In this document: in pieces, positions 1-9,575 of the stretch
Position numbering within the stretch: position 1 is the stretch's first letter
Layout of the letters: each line of letters begins with the position of its first letter
From: Euryarchaeota archaeon UBA557
GTDB lineage: Archaea > Thermoplasmatota > Poseidoniia > Poseidoniales > Thalassarchaeaceae
DNA: 64,000 nt
Reading direction: 5' to 3'
NCBI GenBank assembly: GCA_002503285.1
Contig: DARI01000010.1
Span: forward strand, 23,261-87,260
Notes under the pieces: generated by a model
The model's database searches: none
What the model was told of the DNA's origin: nothing
What the model saw: the letters and a program-made list of their open reading frames with translations, nothing else
Program-made: the position numbers and the translations under genes

Positions 1-507
1 TTCTGCCACTCTTTCTGCAACAGATCTATCATGACAGGCCACTAATGCATTTGTCAAAACTCCTCTTGCTACTTCCGGAGCAATAGTAGGGCCTGTCATA
101 ACTACTACAGGATTATTTTTTCCAGCCGCATTTAATTTTTCCTCCAATACTTCAGATATTAGTCCATGTTTTTCTTTTTCAGGAGCAAGTCCCTTTGCCA
201 AGTCGACTATTACATGAGATGGGCGTAGATATTGAATCATATCGTCAAAGACAGATATAATTACTGAACTAGGTAAAGCCATTATGATTAATTCGCAAGT
301 TTCTAAAATATCCGAAAGTTCCATTGTTACTTGTAAGCCTGATAAATCATGACCTGGTAGGTACTTAGTGTTCAGACTATCTTCCATTAAAGACTGGTAT
401 ACTTCATGTTCAACCGTCCATCCAGATACATTATGCCCATCATCTATCCATATCTTAGCAAGAGCAGTGCCCCAATTACCTAAACCTACTATACCAATTC
501 GAGCCAT
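1..507 (-). CDS. gpsA: NAD(P)-dependent glycerol-3-phosphate dehydrogenase, C-terminus cut by window edge
   Basis: Reading from the ATG at 507 down to base 1 gives 169 residues without a stop, about half of a typical GpsA of roughly 330 residues. The N-terminus has the Rossmann dinucleotide motif GIVGLGNWGTALAKI. A later segment, GPTIAPEVARG, matches the GPSxAxEVA block of bacterial-type sn-glycerol-3-phosphate dehydrogenases. The enzyme reduces dihydroxyacetone phosphate to sn-glycerol-3-phosphate, the backbone of bacterial-type glycerolipids; archaeal ether lipids are normally built on the glycerol-1-phosphate enantiomer. It lies alone on the minus strand, divergent from the tRNA. The family call is firm, but the catalytic C-terminal domain is outside the window. 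Confidence 0.85.
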   Translation of the reverse strand, partial: MARIGIVGLGNWGTALAKIWIDDGHNVSGWTVEHEVYQSLMEDSLNTKYLPGHDLSGLQVTMELSDILETCELIIMALPSSVIISVFDDMIQYLRPSHVIVDLAKGLAPEKEKHGLISEVLEEKLNAAGKNNPVVVMTGPTIAPEVARGVLTNALVACHDRSVAERVAE

Positions 508-606
508 ATCAGTAAAACCACGACATTCCGTTCCTGTTATCATACTATTGGGATTAGTAACATCATACGTTGCATTCTTGACCATAAAGCGCTCGCATCA
601 TAATAA

Positions 607-688
607 GCAGGGGTACCCGAGTGGTCAAAGGGGCTGGGTTTAGGTCCCAGTGCGTAGTGCTTCGCAGGTTCAAATCCTGTCCCCTGCA
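607..688 (+). tRNA. tRNA-Leu (anticodon UAG)
   Basis: The sequence folds as a class II tRNA. The acceptor stem GCAGGGG (607-613) pairs with CCCCTGC (681-687), with discriminator A at 688. The D arm CCCGAGTGG...GGG is followed by anticodon stem CTGGG/CCCAG enclosing a loop with TAG. A long variable arm follows, then a T arm with loop TTCAAAT. The long variable arm and A73 fit tRNA-Leu. Bases 689-691 are CCA, so the 3' end is encoded in the DNA. No intron is seen. Confidence 0.95.
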
Positions 689-697
689 CCACTAAAG

Positions 698-3600
698 TCA
701 TTCCAAATGTATTCTCTTTGATCGGAATTTAGCAATTTTAGTTTTTTGCCAATTGACCAATCTAAATAACATGAATACTAAGAAAATCGATGTTAATGTA
801 ATTAATAAATATACATCCTGATCAAATGGTCTAGTTGGATCATATGGATGAGAATCTTGAGCATCTGGAATATTGTCCCCATCATCATCGATATCCAATA
901 GGTTAATTTCTCCATCATTATCTAAATCCAAGAAGTCAATTGATAAAAATTCAGGAATTTCTGGCTCTTCTTCCTCCACGATATTCAGATTGGGATCAGG
1001 TATACATCCAATTATATTTCCAATTGCAAGTAAATGGATAATGTCGACATACGAAGAGTTTAATCCTGGTTCAAAAATACATCCATCGGAATTATCTCCT
1101 ACAGAATCTCCATCAGAATCCATCCATTCCAATGGATCATTGTCGAAAAGGTCAAAGTTGTCGCCTTTATTATCTCCATCTAAATCGCTCCATTCATTTG
1201 GATCTAATTCAAAAGAATCATTAGAATCCTCATAGCCATCATTGTCATCATCTTTATCTAAATTATTACCTAGCGTATCTCCATCTGTATCTATGTATTC
1301 GGAAGGATCAAGTGGGAACTCATCCCCTAACAAATTACAGTATTCTAAAGTAATTATATAAACTGGATGCCTATTAGATAAATTGACAAAGTCTGATGGA
1401 TAAATTAGTGGATATGAGGGTGGGAGATAGTTTAAAACAGAAGGATGTATTAAAGGAACTTCTTCACCTAATGATGTTAAAATGCTAAGACTTCCAATGT
1501 TGTGATTACCGCCATAATTATTATTTGATGAATCGACAAAAGATGTCCCAGTATTAGTATCACATACGCCATCACCATCATCATCTGCATCGAAATTATC
1601 GCCTAATTGATCACCGTCATAATCAGACCATTCAAATTTATTAGAAGAAAATGTATCAAAATTATCTGTTCGCCCATCATTATCATCATCAAGATCAGTA
1701 TTATCTCCAATACCATCTGAATCGGTGTCACTCCACTCAGTTCTATCTAAGGGAAAAGCATCCATAATTATTACTTGATAGACTATATTGCCATTTGAAT
1801 CTAAAGTTTGTAAAGTATAAGTATCATTTACTCCGTCATTATCATCATCTGGATCTATATTATCTGGAATTTGGTCGCTATCGGTGTCTGCAGAAATATT
1901 CGGATCTAATGGATCAAAATCAATTGCATCTGGTACTCCATCATTATCATCATCTAAATCATTGATATCTACAATCGAATCTCCATCTGTATCCAATATA
2001 CAGTCATTAAGAGAATTCGAAGCTGTTCGAATCGTAGATTTTAATTCTGGACATGCAATTTGATCAATTGCCATCACAGTTTCAACATAATAACCAAGTG
2101 AAGCCTCTACACAATTTGCTAAACCTCGGATATTAGAATAATGTCCTATCTTACAAGGTGATTGATCTAATGAAGAAGAATTTGGAGCATCATGACCCTT
2201 GGCTGCGAGCGAACAAGATGTTTGACCAGAAGAGGGCTGATAAGTTCCTGGAACACAAGCAGTTTGGAAACCTGAACCATGATTGAGATCTATATTTTCA
2301 GGGGCATTTTTATCCATAATATTCCCATTACCTAATTGCCCATTAGAGTTATATCCCCAGCAATACAAAGTTGCATCATCCAATATTGCACAAGAATGTC
2401 GTTGCCCTACTGAAATTGATAATGCTGAACGACCAATGGGAATATCAACTTCATCCGCAATTATCCTATCATTATTAGTTCCATCTCCAAGTTGACCTTT
2501 TGCATTATCTCCCCAGCAAATTACCTTACCATTATCTAAAACTGAACAAGTATGATGAAATCCTGACTCTATAATAGATGGTATTTGATTTTCAGAGAGA
2601 GGGACTGGATTTGGAAGATTGAAATTATCATAATTTCCATTACCTAGTTGGCCTCCTGAATTAAAGCCCCAGCAATATAATGAATTATTAATCATAATTG
2701 AACAAGTGTGAAATGCTCCACTACTTATTGATCTAGATTGATATTGATTTCCTAATGACTTAGGAGTTAATTGCCTATCATTACTGCCATCTCCAAGTTG
2801 ACCATGCCAATTATCCCCCCAGCATTCAATAGAAGAATTGATTAATATTGCACATGTATGATATGATCCAGCAGATAATGAAATAACATCAGAACCATCG
2901 AATAAAATTTTAGTTGGAATATTTCTATCTGAAGTAGAGCCATCTCCTACCTGCCCATTGGCATTTCCTCCCCAACATTTTACAGAATTATCATCAAGAA
3001 TTGAACATGTGTGCGTTTGCCCTAAAGTGATGCTTGATGCAGATCTACCATTGCCAAGGTTTACCAATGTAGGAACCGTTCTTTCAACTGTCGTACCATC
3101 TCCCAATTGGCCCTGAGAATTGTCTCCCCAGCACCTAAGAGATCCATCATCAAAAATTGCACATGAGTGTGCTAAGCCTGTAGATACAGATATTGCAATA
3201 CGACCTAATGGAGTATTTACTACCGTTGGAGCCAATTTATCATCTCTTGAACCATCCCCTAATTGCCCATTACCATTACTCCCCCAGCAACGTATCGCCC
3301 CATCGTCCAAAATTGCACATGAATGTGACGTACCTGCATTTACATCTGTCAAGATAGGAACATTGAAACCTGGGTCCGAACCGATGCAATCAGTTGGTGA
3401 ATTTGAGCCAGATAATGGATTATATGTCCCTCCTGGACATGCAATTTGTGCACTTGAACCTATGGAACTAACATAATAACCAGCATTGGCATCATCACAT
3501 TTATCCATCCCAGATAATTTTTGAAATGTACCTATTGAGCAAGGAGATTGAGAAGTTGCACCATTTGTATCAACATAATTTCCTGGACTTGCAGGTATCT

Positions 3601-6600
3601 TAATCAGACTGCCAATAGTATTGACATAGAAGCCAACAGTAGCTTCTTGACAATAATAGCGACCATATTCCCCTATTCCACAAGTGGCTGCAATCGCAGG
3701 ATTGTTGTCATCGGAATCTGAGCCTGAAGGATAGCCATCTCCATCTGCATCAGATGACACATGTGTGTCAAAAATATTTAGAATCGAATCATCATCTAAA
3801 TCTCTTTCGGCAGCATTTATGTATGACCACCTAGGCAAAATGACATCTGTTGGGGATAATCCGATATCAAGAGATTGAATATCTCCTAACCCCCAACATC
3901 GTAACATATCATTACTTGTGGAAGAACAGGTGTAATGGCCTCCTGAAGAAACGCTTATTGGAAATTTACCACCAGTGAATGAGATAGCCAAAGGAGTATT
4001 TTGACTACTATCAGTACCATCTCCTAATTGTGAAAATGTGTTATCTCCCCAGCATTTCAAAATATTTGTTGTATCCAAAACACAAGAATGGGAATTACCA
4101 AGAGAAACTGAAGAAACTCCTGAAACTATATTTGAAATTGGAGAGTTTGAGTTTACATTCGTACCATCTCCCAATTGACCCTGAGAATTATCTCCCCAGC
4201 AACTCAGAGTAGTGTCACTAAGAATCGTGCAAGTATGCATATCGCCAGTTGAAACGGCTACTGGAGTAGTAGATAATGCAACCATAGTTGGAGTATACCT
4301 ATCAGAAGTTGAAGAGTCTCCTAACTGGCCATGAGAGTTATCACCCCAACACTTTAGATCAGGAGTATTTGTAATAGCACAAGTATGACTTCCCCCCGTT
4401 GAAATGGCCAATACTAAATCAGAACCTAAATCCACATACGATGGAGTATAGATAGAATTTACGGTACCATCGCCTAACTGCCCATCAGAATTATCTCCCC
4501 AACATTTTAAATTAGCAGTTGCAAGTACAACACAAGTGTGATATGAACCTGCAGAGATAGTGATAGGAACATCAGAACCTAAATCAATATCCAAAGGAAT
4601 TGATGAGTCCACTACTGAACCATCACCCAACTGGCCTTGGGAATTACTTCCCCAACATTTTAGACTAGCATCATCCAGTATTGCACAAGTATGGGAATTT
4701 CCAGAGGAAATTGAAACAGCAGTACGGCCGATACCGAAATTCACAGGAGTCATAGTTTGTCTATCTGCAGTAGTTCCATCTCCCAATTGGCCTTCAGAAT
4801 TATCCCCCCAACAATTTACGGATGAGTCGTCTAATATTGCACAAAAGTGACCATTTCCAATTGAAAGTGTTGTTTCGGTAAATATGGAACCTTCTTGGAA
4901 ACCAGGATTATTAAGGCTACCTGAAACTGGTTGACTCATGTCGGTTAACATATAATTATCACTTACCACTATTGCAAATTTTTGAGGACCTTCTGGAACA
5001 TTTGTCCCGGTTACTATTATTTCCCAATCTCCAGCATCCGGACTATCTACTGATAGTCCTAGTAAATTATTGATATTTCCAGTTTTTTGCCCATATATAT
5101 TTCCAGAAGGATCTTTGAGTGTAATATCAAGATCATTGACTAGGCATTGTGTAGAACAGGAAGATACCATGATATTATGTGAGTCAGTCCATGAAAGAAT
5201 AACATCAAAAGAAGGAGTTCCGATTGGAATTGAGAGCCTGATTGACTTACTTTCGGAAGTTGTAATTTCCAATTGATCTAAAAAGGAGCTAGATATTGCA
5301 TCTTGAACATTTATTCTTCCCCACCCTTCATGATTGTTTGGAGTTGTTTGAGCAGCGCCATTGGAGCCTCCATACTGGCCTTCCATATCTATACTAGTGG
5401 CACTAAAAATACCTTTGATAAGGGCTGAGCTAGGAGTTAAATAACCAGCATTATTCAAGTTTTCAATTAGCAGGGCAGCAGCACCCGCAGCCAAGGGAGT
5501 AGCCATTGAAGTACCCGATTTATATGTGTAATCAGAATATTCTTCAGGGATGCCGTCTCCATTCATATCAATAAATACTGAACTACCCTCAGAATCTTCA
5601 CTAGATAAAACAGAAACTACACGAGTTCCTGGGGCCACTAAATCAGGCTTTATTCGACCATCTTGAGTTGGGCCTCTGTTGGAATTACACCAAACTCCAT
5701 CAATATTATTGGATTCGGAATCTGAAGCAATAGGTTCAGCAGGAAATTTGTTTCCGGGATATAGATCGCAAGTAATACTCAATGAAGGGCGATTATTTTC
5801 TGTTGCACCAATAGAAAAACCATTTTTTGTTACTGCTTGAGGTTGTATCCAAGAAGTATCTATTTCTCCATCTGCATTAGAATCTTTACCTTCATTCCCT
5901 AAAGCAAATAATATTACAAGATCTTCGTAAGTATATGCTGCTTGATCAATTTGTTTAGAATACGAATTATAATAGTTAGGGCTTGAACTTTGAGGGTCTG
6001 TACCCCAAGAATTTGTTTGCACCCTAACGCCTGCTTCATAGGCCGGGGTCGCTATTCCTGATACAAAATTTGATGGGACATAGAGGCCGCTATTTGCACA
6101 ATCTAATTCATCCATTGCATAAAACCATAATTGAGATTCATATGCCATACCTTTGAAAAATCCTCCAGAATTTGAGCCATCGCCTACTGCAGAGCCAGTA
6201 ACATGAGTACCGTGACCATCGGCGTCTGCAGGATCGTTGTCGTCGCAACTTGCAGGCCCGTTAGAGCCAGTTATGATAGTCTTTATTCTGCCCTGGAAAT
6301 CAGAGTTGATTGAGGGATTATTTCCCATACATGATGAAATTGAAGTACATACGTTAGCATTATCAAGGCCTGAATCAGCAACTCCTATAATTACTCCATC
6401 TCCTGTAAGTACATTTCCGGACCCACCCATATAAGAAGCATCCCAAACATGATCTATTCCAAGAATTTCAGCAGCCTTATCATCAAATAATCGTGCTGGA
6501 TATTTTGGTTCCATCCACTCAACATACTCTTGATTAGATAGCCAAAGTATTTCCTTCTCATCCACAACGACTTCAGCGTAAATACCTTCAAGCATTATCA

Positions 6601-7261
6601 AATTGATTCCATTGTCTAGTAAATTTTGACCTTCTTCCGGTCCGGAAAGAATAATATTAATGACGAAATTTTTTCCTTCTTTCATACTCCCATAATCTTC
6701 ACCATTCATTATTGGGACCAAATCAGGAGCTAGTTTGTCGATCACATCAAGTTGAAAAGAACCGATGACCCCTAAATCTGCAAGCTCATAAGGAGATTTC
6801 TGACTGACATGACAATGAAATCCTTGAGGAGGTAAGTAAGAGTAGCATGCAATTCCTGAGTCTGCCAAACTTTCTTTCCAGTTCGATGGGACTGGATAAT
6901 CATGAGCAAGTACATACCAACCATCCATAATATTTTGATTTGTAATTTTAGACCAGTCATTTATTGGTACATAATTAGCAGTTCTGTAGAATAAATAAGC
7001 CTCACCAATTTTATTTTTATCTTCCCACCCATGAGAACTGTCGGATAAATCAGGAGATATTAAGAAATTACCTTTATCATCATACTTTACAGAAATATCG
7101 AAAAGCGATTGTTGGTGATTTGAAGAGTCCTTCATTGGATATTCAGATGCAGCCACGGTAAGTACCGAAGGTAAAAGAATTAACAATACAAGGGTCAAAC
7201 ATATCACAGTACTTCCCCTGCTCCCTCTACCCATGTTTATTCTACGTAGTAGGGAGGACAT
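698..7261 (-). CDS. Giant cell-surface subtilase (S8) with two seven-blade RCC1-type repeat blocks and TSP3-like Ca-binding tail
   Basis: A protein of about 2187 residues. It begins with a signal peptide (hydrophobic core about 19-37) and a propeptide-like region. The S8 domain has catalytic Asp296 (VADSG), His350 (DGHGTH), oxyanion Asn456 and Ser585 (SGTSMATP). A beta-sandwich resembling a P-domain follows. Two blocks of RCC1-type blades (HTCAILDD...CWGDNxxGQLGDGT) lie at about 800-1130 and 1305-1650, seven in each. Between and after them are Cys-rich repeats resembling GCC2/GCC3 modules, then acidic DxDxDG thrombospondin-3-like repeats, a C-terminal transmembrane helix and a basic tail. The likely role is an anchored extracellular protease. 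I chose the ATG at 7261 because a TATA-like box lies about 27 nt upstream; in-frame starts also exist at 7306 (ATG) and 7312 (TTG). Confidence 0.9.
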   Translation of the reverse strand: MSSLLRRINMGRGSRGSTVICLTLVLLILLPSVLTVAASEYPMKDSSNHQQSLFDISVKYDDKGNFLISPDLSDSSHGWEDKNKIGEAYLFYRTANYVPINDWSKITNQNIMDGWYVLAHDYPVPSNWKESLADSGIACYSYLPPQGFHCHVSQKSPYELADLGVIGSFQLDVIDKLAPDLVPIMNGEDYGSMKEGKNFVINIILSGPEEGQNLLDNGINLIMLEGIYAEVVVDEKEILWLSNQEYVEWMEPKYPARLFDDKAAEILGIDHVWDASYMGGSGNVLTGDGVIIGVADSGLDNANVCTSISSCMGNNPSINSDFQGRIKTIITGSNGPASCDDNDPADADGHGTHVTGSAVGDGSNSGGFFKGMAYESQLWFYAMDELDCANSGLYVPSNFVSGIATPAYEAGVRVQTNSWGTDPQSSSPNYYNSYSKQIDQAAYTYEDLVILFALGNEGKDSNADGEIDTSWIQPQAVTKNGFSIGATENNRPSLSITCDLYPGNKFPAEPIASDSESNNIDGVWCNSNRGPTQDGRIKPDLVAPGTRVVSVLSSEDSEGSSVFIDMNGDGIPEEYSDYTYKSGTSMATPLAAGAAALLIENLNNAGYLTPSSALIKGIFSATSIDMEGQYGGSNGAAQTTPNNHEGWGRINVQDAISSSFLDQLEITTSESKSIRLSIPIGTPSFDVILSWTDSHNIMVSSCSTQCLVNDLDITLKDPSGNIYGQKTGNINNLLGLSVDSPDAGDWEIIVTGTNVPEGPQKFAIVVSDNYMLTDMSQPVSGSLNNPGFQEGSIFTETTLSIGNGHFCAILDDSSVNCWGDNSEGQLGDGTTADRQTMTPVNFGIGRTAVSISSGNSHTCAILDDASLKCWGSNSQGQLGDGSVVDSSIPLDIDLGSDVPITISAGSYHTCVVLATANLKCWGDNSDGQLGDGTVNSIYTPSYVDLGSDLVLAISTGGSHTCAITNTPDLKCWGDNSHGQLGDSSTSDRYTPTMVALSTTPVAVSTGDMHTCTILSDTTLSCWGDNSQGQLGDGTNVNSNSPISNIVSGVSSVSLGNSHSCVLDTTNILKCWGDNTFSQLGDGTDSSQNTPLAISFTGGKFPISVSSGGHYTCSSTSNDMLRCWGLGDIQSLDIGLSPTDVILPRWSYINAAERDLDDDSILNIFDTHVSSDADGDGYPSGSDSDDNNPAIAATCGIGEYGRYYCQEATVGFYVNTIGSLIKIPASPGNYVDTNGATSQSPCSIGTFQKLSGMDKCDDANAGYYVSSIGSSAQIACPGGTYNPLSGSNSPTDCIGSDPGFNVPILTDVNAGTSHSCAILDDGAIRCWGSNGNGQLGDGSRDDKLAPTVVNTPLGRIAISVSTGLAHSCAIFDDGSLRCWGDNSQGQLGDGTTVERTVPTLVNLGNGRSASSITLGQTHTCSILDDNSVKCWGGNANGQVGDGSTSDRNIPTKILFDGSDVISLSAGSYHTCAILINSSIECWGDNWHGQLGDGSNDRQLTPKSLGNQYQSRSISSGAFHTCSIMINNSLYCWGFNSGGQLGNGNYDNFNLPNPVPLSENQIPSIIESGFHHTCSVLDNGKVICWGDNAKGQLGDGTNNDRIIADEVDIPIGRSALSISVGQRHSCAILDDATLYCWGYNSNGQLGNGNIMDKNAPENIDLNHGSGFQTACVPGTYQPSSGQTSCSLAAKGHDAPNSSSLDQSPCKIGHYSNIRGLANCVEASLGYYVETVMAIDQIACPELKSTIRTASNSLNDCILDTDGDSIVDINDLDDDNDGVPDAIDFDPLDPNISADTDSDQIPDNIDPDDDNDGVNDTYTLQTLDSNGNIVYQVIIMDAFPLDRTEWSDTDSDGIGDNTDLDDDNDGRTDNFDTFSSNKFEWSDYDGDQLGDNFDADDDGDGVCDTNTGTSFVDSSNNNYGGNHNIGSLSILTSLGEEVPLIHPSVLNYLPPSYPLIYPSDFVNLSNRHPVYIITLEYCNLLGDEFPLDPSEYIDTDGDTLGNNLDKDDDNDGYEDSNDSFELDPNEWSDLDGDNKGDNFDLFDNDPLEWMDSDGDSVGDNSDGCIFEPGLNSSYVDIIHLLAIGNIIGCIPDPNLNIVEEEEPEIPEFLSIDFLDLDNDGEINLLDIDDDGDNIPDAQDSHPYDPTRPFDQDVYLLITLTSIFLVFMLFRLVNWQKTKIAKFRSKRIHLE

Positions 7262-7282
7262 TAAAACTACTGATTGATTTAT

Positions 7283-7292
7283 GCTTTTATAA
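7283..7292 (-). promoter_or_regulatory. TATA-like box for the giant subtilase
   Basis: On the minus strand this reads TTATAAAAGC. Its centre lies about 27 nt upstream of the ATG at 7261, the spacing expected for an archaeal TATA box serving a leaderless transcript. It would fall inside the coding region if translation began at 7306 or 7312, so it is evidence for the shorter start. This is inferred from sequence and spacing only. Confidence 0.45.
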
Positions 7293-7313
7293 GTATAATT
7301 ATTCATCTCCAAC

Positions 7314-7320
7314 TATAAAA
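7314..7320 (+). promoter_or_regulatory. TATA-like box for the 708-residue membrane protein
   Basis: TATAAAA on the plus strand, about 54 nt upstream of the ATG at 7371. The predicted transcription start near 7343 would leave a leader of roughly 28 nt. It sits back to back with the minus-strand TATA-like box of the divergent subtilase gene. Confidence 0.4.
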
Positions 7321-7370
7321 TATTAATATGCAGGGAACAGGAATATAGGCCATGACTTCTGGGGTTGAAT

Positions 7371-9497
7371 ATGAAAGGAGAGAAGATTCCGGTGATGGAA
7401 AATAATCTCAAAAATTTAGAAGAAGATTCTTTAGATAAAGAATTGGATAAAATAAGAAAGAGGAGATTAAATGCCGACAAAACATTTCTTGTTAATACGA
7501 TAATTCCTAGAAAAAGTGATGACTATACATTGATTTTTGGAGTAGTATGTGGTGCAATATTCTTTGGAGGGATATTCATAACCTCTTCAGGCTTAATAAC
7601 TCCAGATTCAATCATGGTCGATAATAGAATATCAGGGACTTTCTTGGACTCAGAGGACTGTACTGATAGAAGATATGAAGTATACTTTGACATATTTGCA
7701 ATTGATGAAAATATAAGAATTAAAAGTCACCATGTAAATGAAGAATTAACCTCAATTATGATAGTAAATTTTTCAAGTAAGGACGATATAAATAATACAT
7801 TACAATATGTTTTCGGGGGCATAGGCGACCTAGAGAATACATTTGATTCTGAAGATATAAATGATGGTCATTATGAGATAATTGTCAATATTTATATCTA
7901 TGATGAAGAAGTAAATCTATCACATTTATCGAAAGATATTTTATTAAAATACATTGAAAATGGTACTTATATTGATAATATTAGTAAAGATGTCGAACTA
8001 CATATGGAAAGTAGAGTCACTAATGAAATTCCCATTCTTAAAATCATAAGTTTTGGAAATTGGGGGAATTCTGAACTTCAAAAAATTCCAGAAATAAGTG
8101 ATGAGGAGCCTCGGGCATGTATGTCAATACAAGAATTGGGCATTTGGGGCTGGGCATTAATGGGATTAGAATGGGCTGGAGGAAGGGAGACGGCGATGTT
8201 GACTGGCGGTAGTGCAGGAGTCCCCCCTTGGTGGCTAGCTTCGGTATCACTTGGGATGTCAATATTCTTTTTATGCGTTCAATATCCGTTAATGCATAGG
8301 TTATACCATAGAGAAGTTGATGATTTATTATCAACAAAGCAAATGAAAAGGATGTTACAAAAGGTTTTACAAAAATCTTCTAATGAATTAAGAATTGACT
8401 TTGATTTAAATAATTTTAAAATACAAGATAGGTCACTTTCAGTAGATGCATTAGTGCATTACAAAACTACAAGCATGACAATAGCAAGTCCAATGGAAGT
8501 AAAGACTAGGATGATTACAGATATTTTAGAAGAGTTTGCAATATTTGGAGAAATGAGGCCGATTCAATTGAAATCACTGTGTACGGACACAAAAGATTCA
8601 AAAGTTTCCAATATAATAATTAATTCTCAACTAATATATGATGATTTTGGCCAAATACCTTTATCTGAAGATTACTCAGAATTCTTTGGATCGATAAGTA
8701 AATTCGGCAAGCTAGAGGAAGAATTTAGGGGCGTGATGAAAAAATGGTTTAGACAAAATCATCTTGTAGATTATGGATCGGCAATAATGTCTGATGAAGA
8801 TTCCGTATTTGTCAGAGTAATCTATCAACCTGCGCAAAGATTTGCTTACTTTTCATTCAAATCCAACTATAATGAATTACAAAATAATCTTGAAAGTAAC
8901 TTAAAAAATAAATTGAAAGATCACATGGGCAATAGGACATTAATAGTGAGTGCAAGAAATGAGAAATCAACACTAGCTGACTATGCGAATCCTGGAAGAG
9001 TTGAGCAAGGAACAGATGAATTAACGGGAGAAGCGATGGTTGCCAAGAGAGGAGGTATCCCTGGAGCATTGTTGCAAAATCCATTCATGGGAGACATTCT
9101 TTCTTCTGTTGAATATGTAGCACTAAAGAACCGTAAGAGAATTGATAAATATGGGTTTTGGGGGCTTATAGTATTCGTTTGGATACCATTCATGGCCAGT
9201 GGAGTTTTAGTTGGTGCAATGTTAGGATTGGTAGCAAGAATGAGATTTGAGCGAGTTTTGGCTGCTTGCCTTCTCGGAGGATCGGCGGCATCAATAACTT
9301 GGGCATATAGTGCAAAGGGGATAATAGAATTCATGGAAAAATATCATGCTGAAGCATTTATACCATTCCTGATATTCCTAGTTTTTGCATTTACAATAAT
9401 TCACCTTAGAAATAATAAAAGACGAAGAAGAGAGGAATTATTTAGAGATTCAATGGCATTTTTCTCTGGTTCATATTCAACCATAGGCAAGCAATAA
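7371..9497 (+). CDS. Multi-pass membrane protein of unknown function
   Basis: About 708 residues, not assigned to a family with confidence. A charged cytoplasmic-looking N-terminus precedes a helix at about 55-75, then an extracytoplasmic domain rich in Asp, Glu and Ile (to about 265). A second helix (about 285-308) is followed by a soluble domain (310-590). Three C-terminal helices (about 595-690) end in a KRRRREE tail. The C-terminal helices faintly resemble the small multidrug export family (COG2426), but I do not rely on this. ATG codons at 7371 and 7395 are both possible starts; a purine-rich AAAGGAGA stretch lies just before the second. It is transcribed divergently from the giant subtilase. 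Confidence 0.7.
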   Translation: MKGEKIPVMENNLKNLEEDSLDKELDKIRKRRLNADKTFLVNTIIPRKSDDYTLIFGVVCGAIFFGGIFITSSGLITPDSIMVDNRISGTFLDSEDCTDRRYEVYFDIFAIDENIRIKSHHVNEELTSIMIVNFSSKDDINNTLQYVFGGIGDLENTFDSEDINDGHYEIIVNIYIYDEEVNLSHLSKDILLKYIENGTYIDNISKDVELHMESRVTNEIPILKIISFGNWGNSELQKIPEISDEEPRACMSIQELGIWGWALMGLEWAGGRETAMLTGGSAGVPPWWLASVSLGMSIFFLCVQYPLMHRLYHREVDDLLSTKQMKRMLQKVLQKSSNELRIDFDLNNFKIQDRSLSVDALVHYKTTSMTIASPMEVKTRMITDILEEFAIFGEMRPIQLKSLCTDTKDSKVSNIIINSQLIYDDFGQIPLSEDYSEFFGSISKFGKLEEEFRGVMKKWFRQNHLVDYGSAIMSDEDSVFVRVIYQPAQRFAYFSFKSNYNELQNNLESNLKNKLKDHMGNRTLIVSARNEKSTLADYANPGRVEQGTDELTGEAMVAKRGGIPGALLQNPFMGDILSSVEYVALKNRKRIDKYGFWGLIVFVWIPFMASGVLVGAMLGLVARMRFERVLAACLLGGSAASITWAYSAKGIIEFMEKYHAEAFIPFLIFLVFAFTIIHLRNNKRRRREELFRDSMAFFSGSYSTIGKQ

Positions 9498-9575
9498 TAA
9501 TTATAAAAAATAGACTATATTAATAAAATAAATATTTTTGAGAATATTAGAAATCCCTAACAATGAGGAAAAAAA

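Noticed and set aside
873..1235. Ser/Pro-rich plus-strand frame opposite the TSP3-like repeats, and similar frames on this strand at 3120-3476 and 4560-4850
   Set aside because: They are antisense shadows of repetitive acidic Asp/Gly codons; no start signals or homology.
2283..4850. Regularly repeated DNA units that look like a minisatellite or CRISPR-like array
   Set aside because: The period matches the RCC1 protein blades of the subtilase coding frame, copies vary at the third codon positions, and there are no constant repeats with unique spacers.
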